Shown: in pieces, positions 5,426 through 6,299 of the stretch
Layout of the letters: each line of letters begins with the position of its first letter
Numbering within the stretch: the first letter of the stretch is position 1
DNA from: Propionibacteriales bacterium
GTDB lineage: Bacteria > Actinomycetota > Actinomycetes > Propionibacteriales > Propionibacteriaceae
Assembly (NCBI GenBank): GCA_017882655.1
Contig: JADGPB010000152.1
Location: forward strand, 1 to 6,299
Reading direction: 5' to 3'
Length of the DNA stretch: 6,299 nucleotides
Program-made: the position numbers and the translations under genes
The notes under the pieces: generated by a model
Told to the model about the DNA's origin: nothing
What the model saw: the letters and a program-made list of their open reading frames with translations, nothing else
Database searches by the model: none

Positions 5426-6299
5426 ATGCGCACCGTCGTCATCACCGGCCTTGGAGCAAGCACTCCCCTCGGCGGTGACCTGCCCACCACGTGGTCGGCG
5501 CTTCTCGCCGGCACCAGCGGCGTCAGCGTCATCGAGGCTGAATGGGCCCAGGAGCTGTCGACGCGGATCGCCGCGCAGGCAGCCGTCGACCCCTCCTCGG
5601 TGATGGACCGCGTCGCAGCCCGGAAGCTCGACCGCTCGTCGCAGTTCGCCATCGTCGCCGCGCTCGAGGCCTGGGCCGACGCCGGACTCGGTCTGGACGA
5701 CGAGTCCACCGTGGATCCCGACCGTCTGCTCGTCTCGCTCGGCACCGGCATCGGCGGTCTTCACTCGCTGCTCGGCAACTGGGACGTCCAGAAGGAGAAG
5801 GGCGCGCGTCGGGTCTCCCCCCTCACCATCCCCATGCTCATGGCCAACGCGCCCGCCGCCAACGTCAGCCTGCGCATCGGCGCCCGAGCCGGCGTCCACG
5901 CCCCGGTGTCCGCGTGCGCCTCGTCCAACGAGGCGATCGCTCTAGCCTTCGACCTCATCCGCCTCGAGCGGGCTGACATCGCCCTCGTCGGTGGCACCGA
6001 GGCCGTGATCCATCCCCTGCCGATGGCCGCCTTCGGCCAGATGCAGGCGCTGTCCAAGCGCAATGACGAACCCACCAAGGCGTCGCGCCCATTCGATGTC
6101 GATCACGACGGATTCGTACTCGGCGAAGGCGGTGCGTGCCTGGTCATCGAGACCCTCGAGCACGCCCAAGCCCGCGGGGCACACATCTACGGCACGCTCG
6201 CAGGCGCCGGTACGACCTCGGACGCCCGCGACATGGTCAGCCCCGACGCCCGCGGCCAGGTCATCGCGATGCGCAAGGCCCTGTACGAGGCGCACCTCA
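5426..6299 (+). CDS. fabF: 3-oxoacyl-ACP synthase II (beta-ketoacyl-ACP synthase II), partial
   Basis: FabF elongates acyl-ACP by condensation with malonyl-ACP, releasing CO2. The first 291 codons are present and the gene runs off the right edge; a full KAS II has about 410-420 residues. It begins MRTVVITGLGASTPLG, the usual KAS N-terminus. The catalytic cysteine is C164 in VSACASSNEAI, at the place expected from E. coli FabF (C163). ALVGGTEAVIHPLPMAAF, the SRPFDVDHDGFVLGEGG block (also a family hallmark) and GTLAGAGTTSDA follow. The two catalytic histidines lie beyond the window, so completeness cannot be judged. ATG 5426 has AAGGA 6 bases upstream (5415-5419). It is the last visible gene of the fab cluster, 85 bases after acpP with a strong hairpin between them. 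Confidence 0.95.
   Translation, partial: MRTVVITGLGASTPLGGDLPTTWSALLAGTSGVSVIEAEWAQELSTRIAAQAAVDPSSVMDRVAARKLDRSSQFAIVAALEAWADAGLGLDDESTVDPDRLLVSLGTGIGGLHSLLGNWDVQKEKGARRVSPLTIPMLMANAPAANVSLRIGARAGVHAPVSACASSNEAIALAFDLIRLERADIALVGGTEAVIHPLPMAAFGQMQALSKRNDEPTKASRPFDVDHDGFVLGEGGACLVIETLEHAQARGAHIYGTLAGAGTTSDARDMVSPDARGQVIAMRKALYEAHL

Noticed and set aside
5395..6295. Minus-strand open frames antisense to fabF
   Set aside because: They are mirror frames of a strongly conserved KAS II gene and show no family features.
1..6299. CRISPR array, insertion sequence, tRNA or rRNA, phage or toxin-antitoxin genes
   Set aside because: I saw no repeated spacer-like units, terminal repeats with a transposase, tRNA-like cloverleaf or small gene pair. 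The window is ordinary core metabolism apart from the points listed.

Overview
The window is GC-rich, GTG starts are common, and strong purine-rich ribosome binding sites precede most genes. This points to a high-GC Gram-positive bacterium (Actinomycetota). The layout aceE - (PHP gene) - PucR-type regulator - fabD - fabH - acpP - fabF resembles the FAS II locus of Streptomyces and relatives. A Nocardioidaceae-like host is a guess from overall feel, not shown by the sequence.

Left part, minus strand: the first 126 codons of aceE (pyruvate dehydrogenase E1) run off the left edge from a GTG at 380. Upstream of it, and reading the same way, lies a complete 342-residue protein (472-1500) made of an N-terminal helix-hairpin-helix segment and a PHP phosphoesterase domain. 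It looks like a PolX protein without the polymerase palm.

Centre: 24 bases separate the start of the PHP gene from the first possible start of a divergent PucR/CdaR-type regulator (1525-2742, FasR-like). Right part, plus strand: fabD (2801-4054), fabH (4051-5049), acpP (5095-5340) and the first 291 codons of fabF (5426 to the right edge). Together they supply the malonyl-ACP, initiation, carrier and elongation steps of dissociated type II fatty-acid synthesis. AceE makes the acetyl-CoA that feeds the pathway, so the window joins acetyl-CoA supply to lipid synthesis.

Three points stand out. FabD is about 100 residues longer than usual and its tail looks like a biotinyl/lipoyl-type domain with a lysine near the expected hairpin. 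A clean inverted repeat (TTGTAG-N5-CTACAA) covers a possible -10 element just upstream of fabD and is a good operator candidate. A perfect 11-bp hairpin lies between acpP and fabF and may reduce read-through or stabilise the acpP message. Otherwise this is a conserved core-metabolism locus. I see no mobile element, CRISPR array, RNA gene or clearly new multigene system. No stretch of 300 bases lacks a gene.
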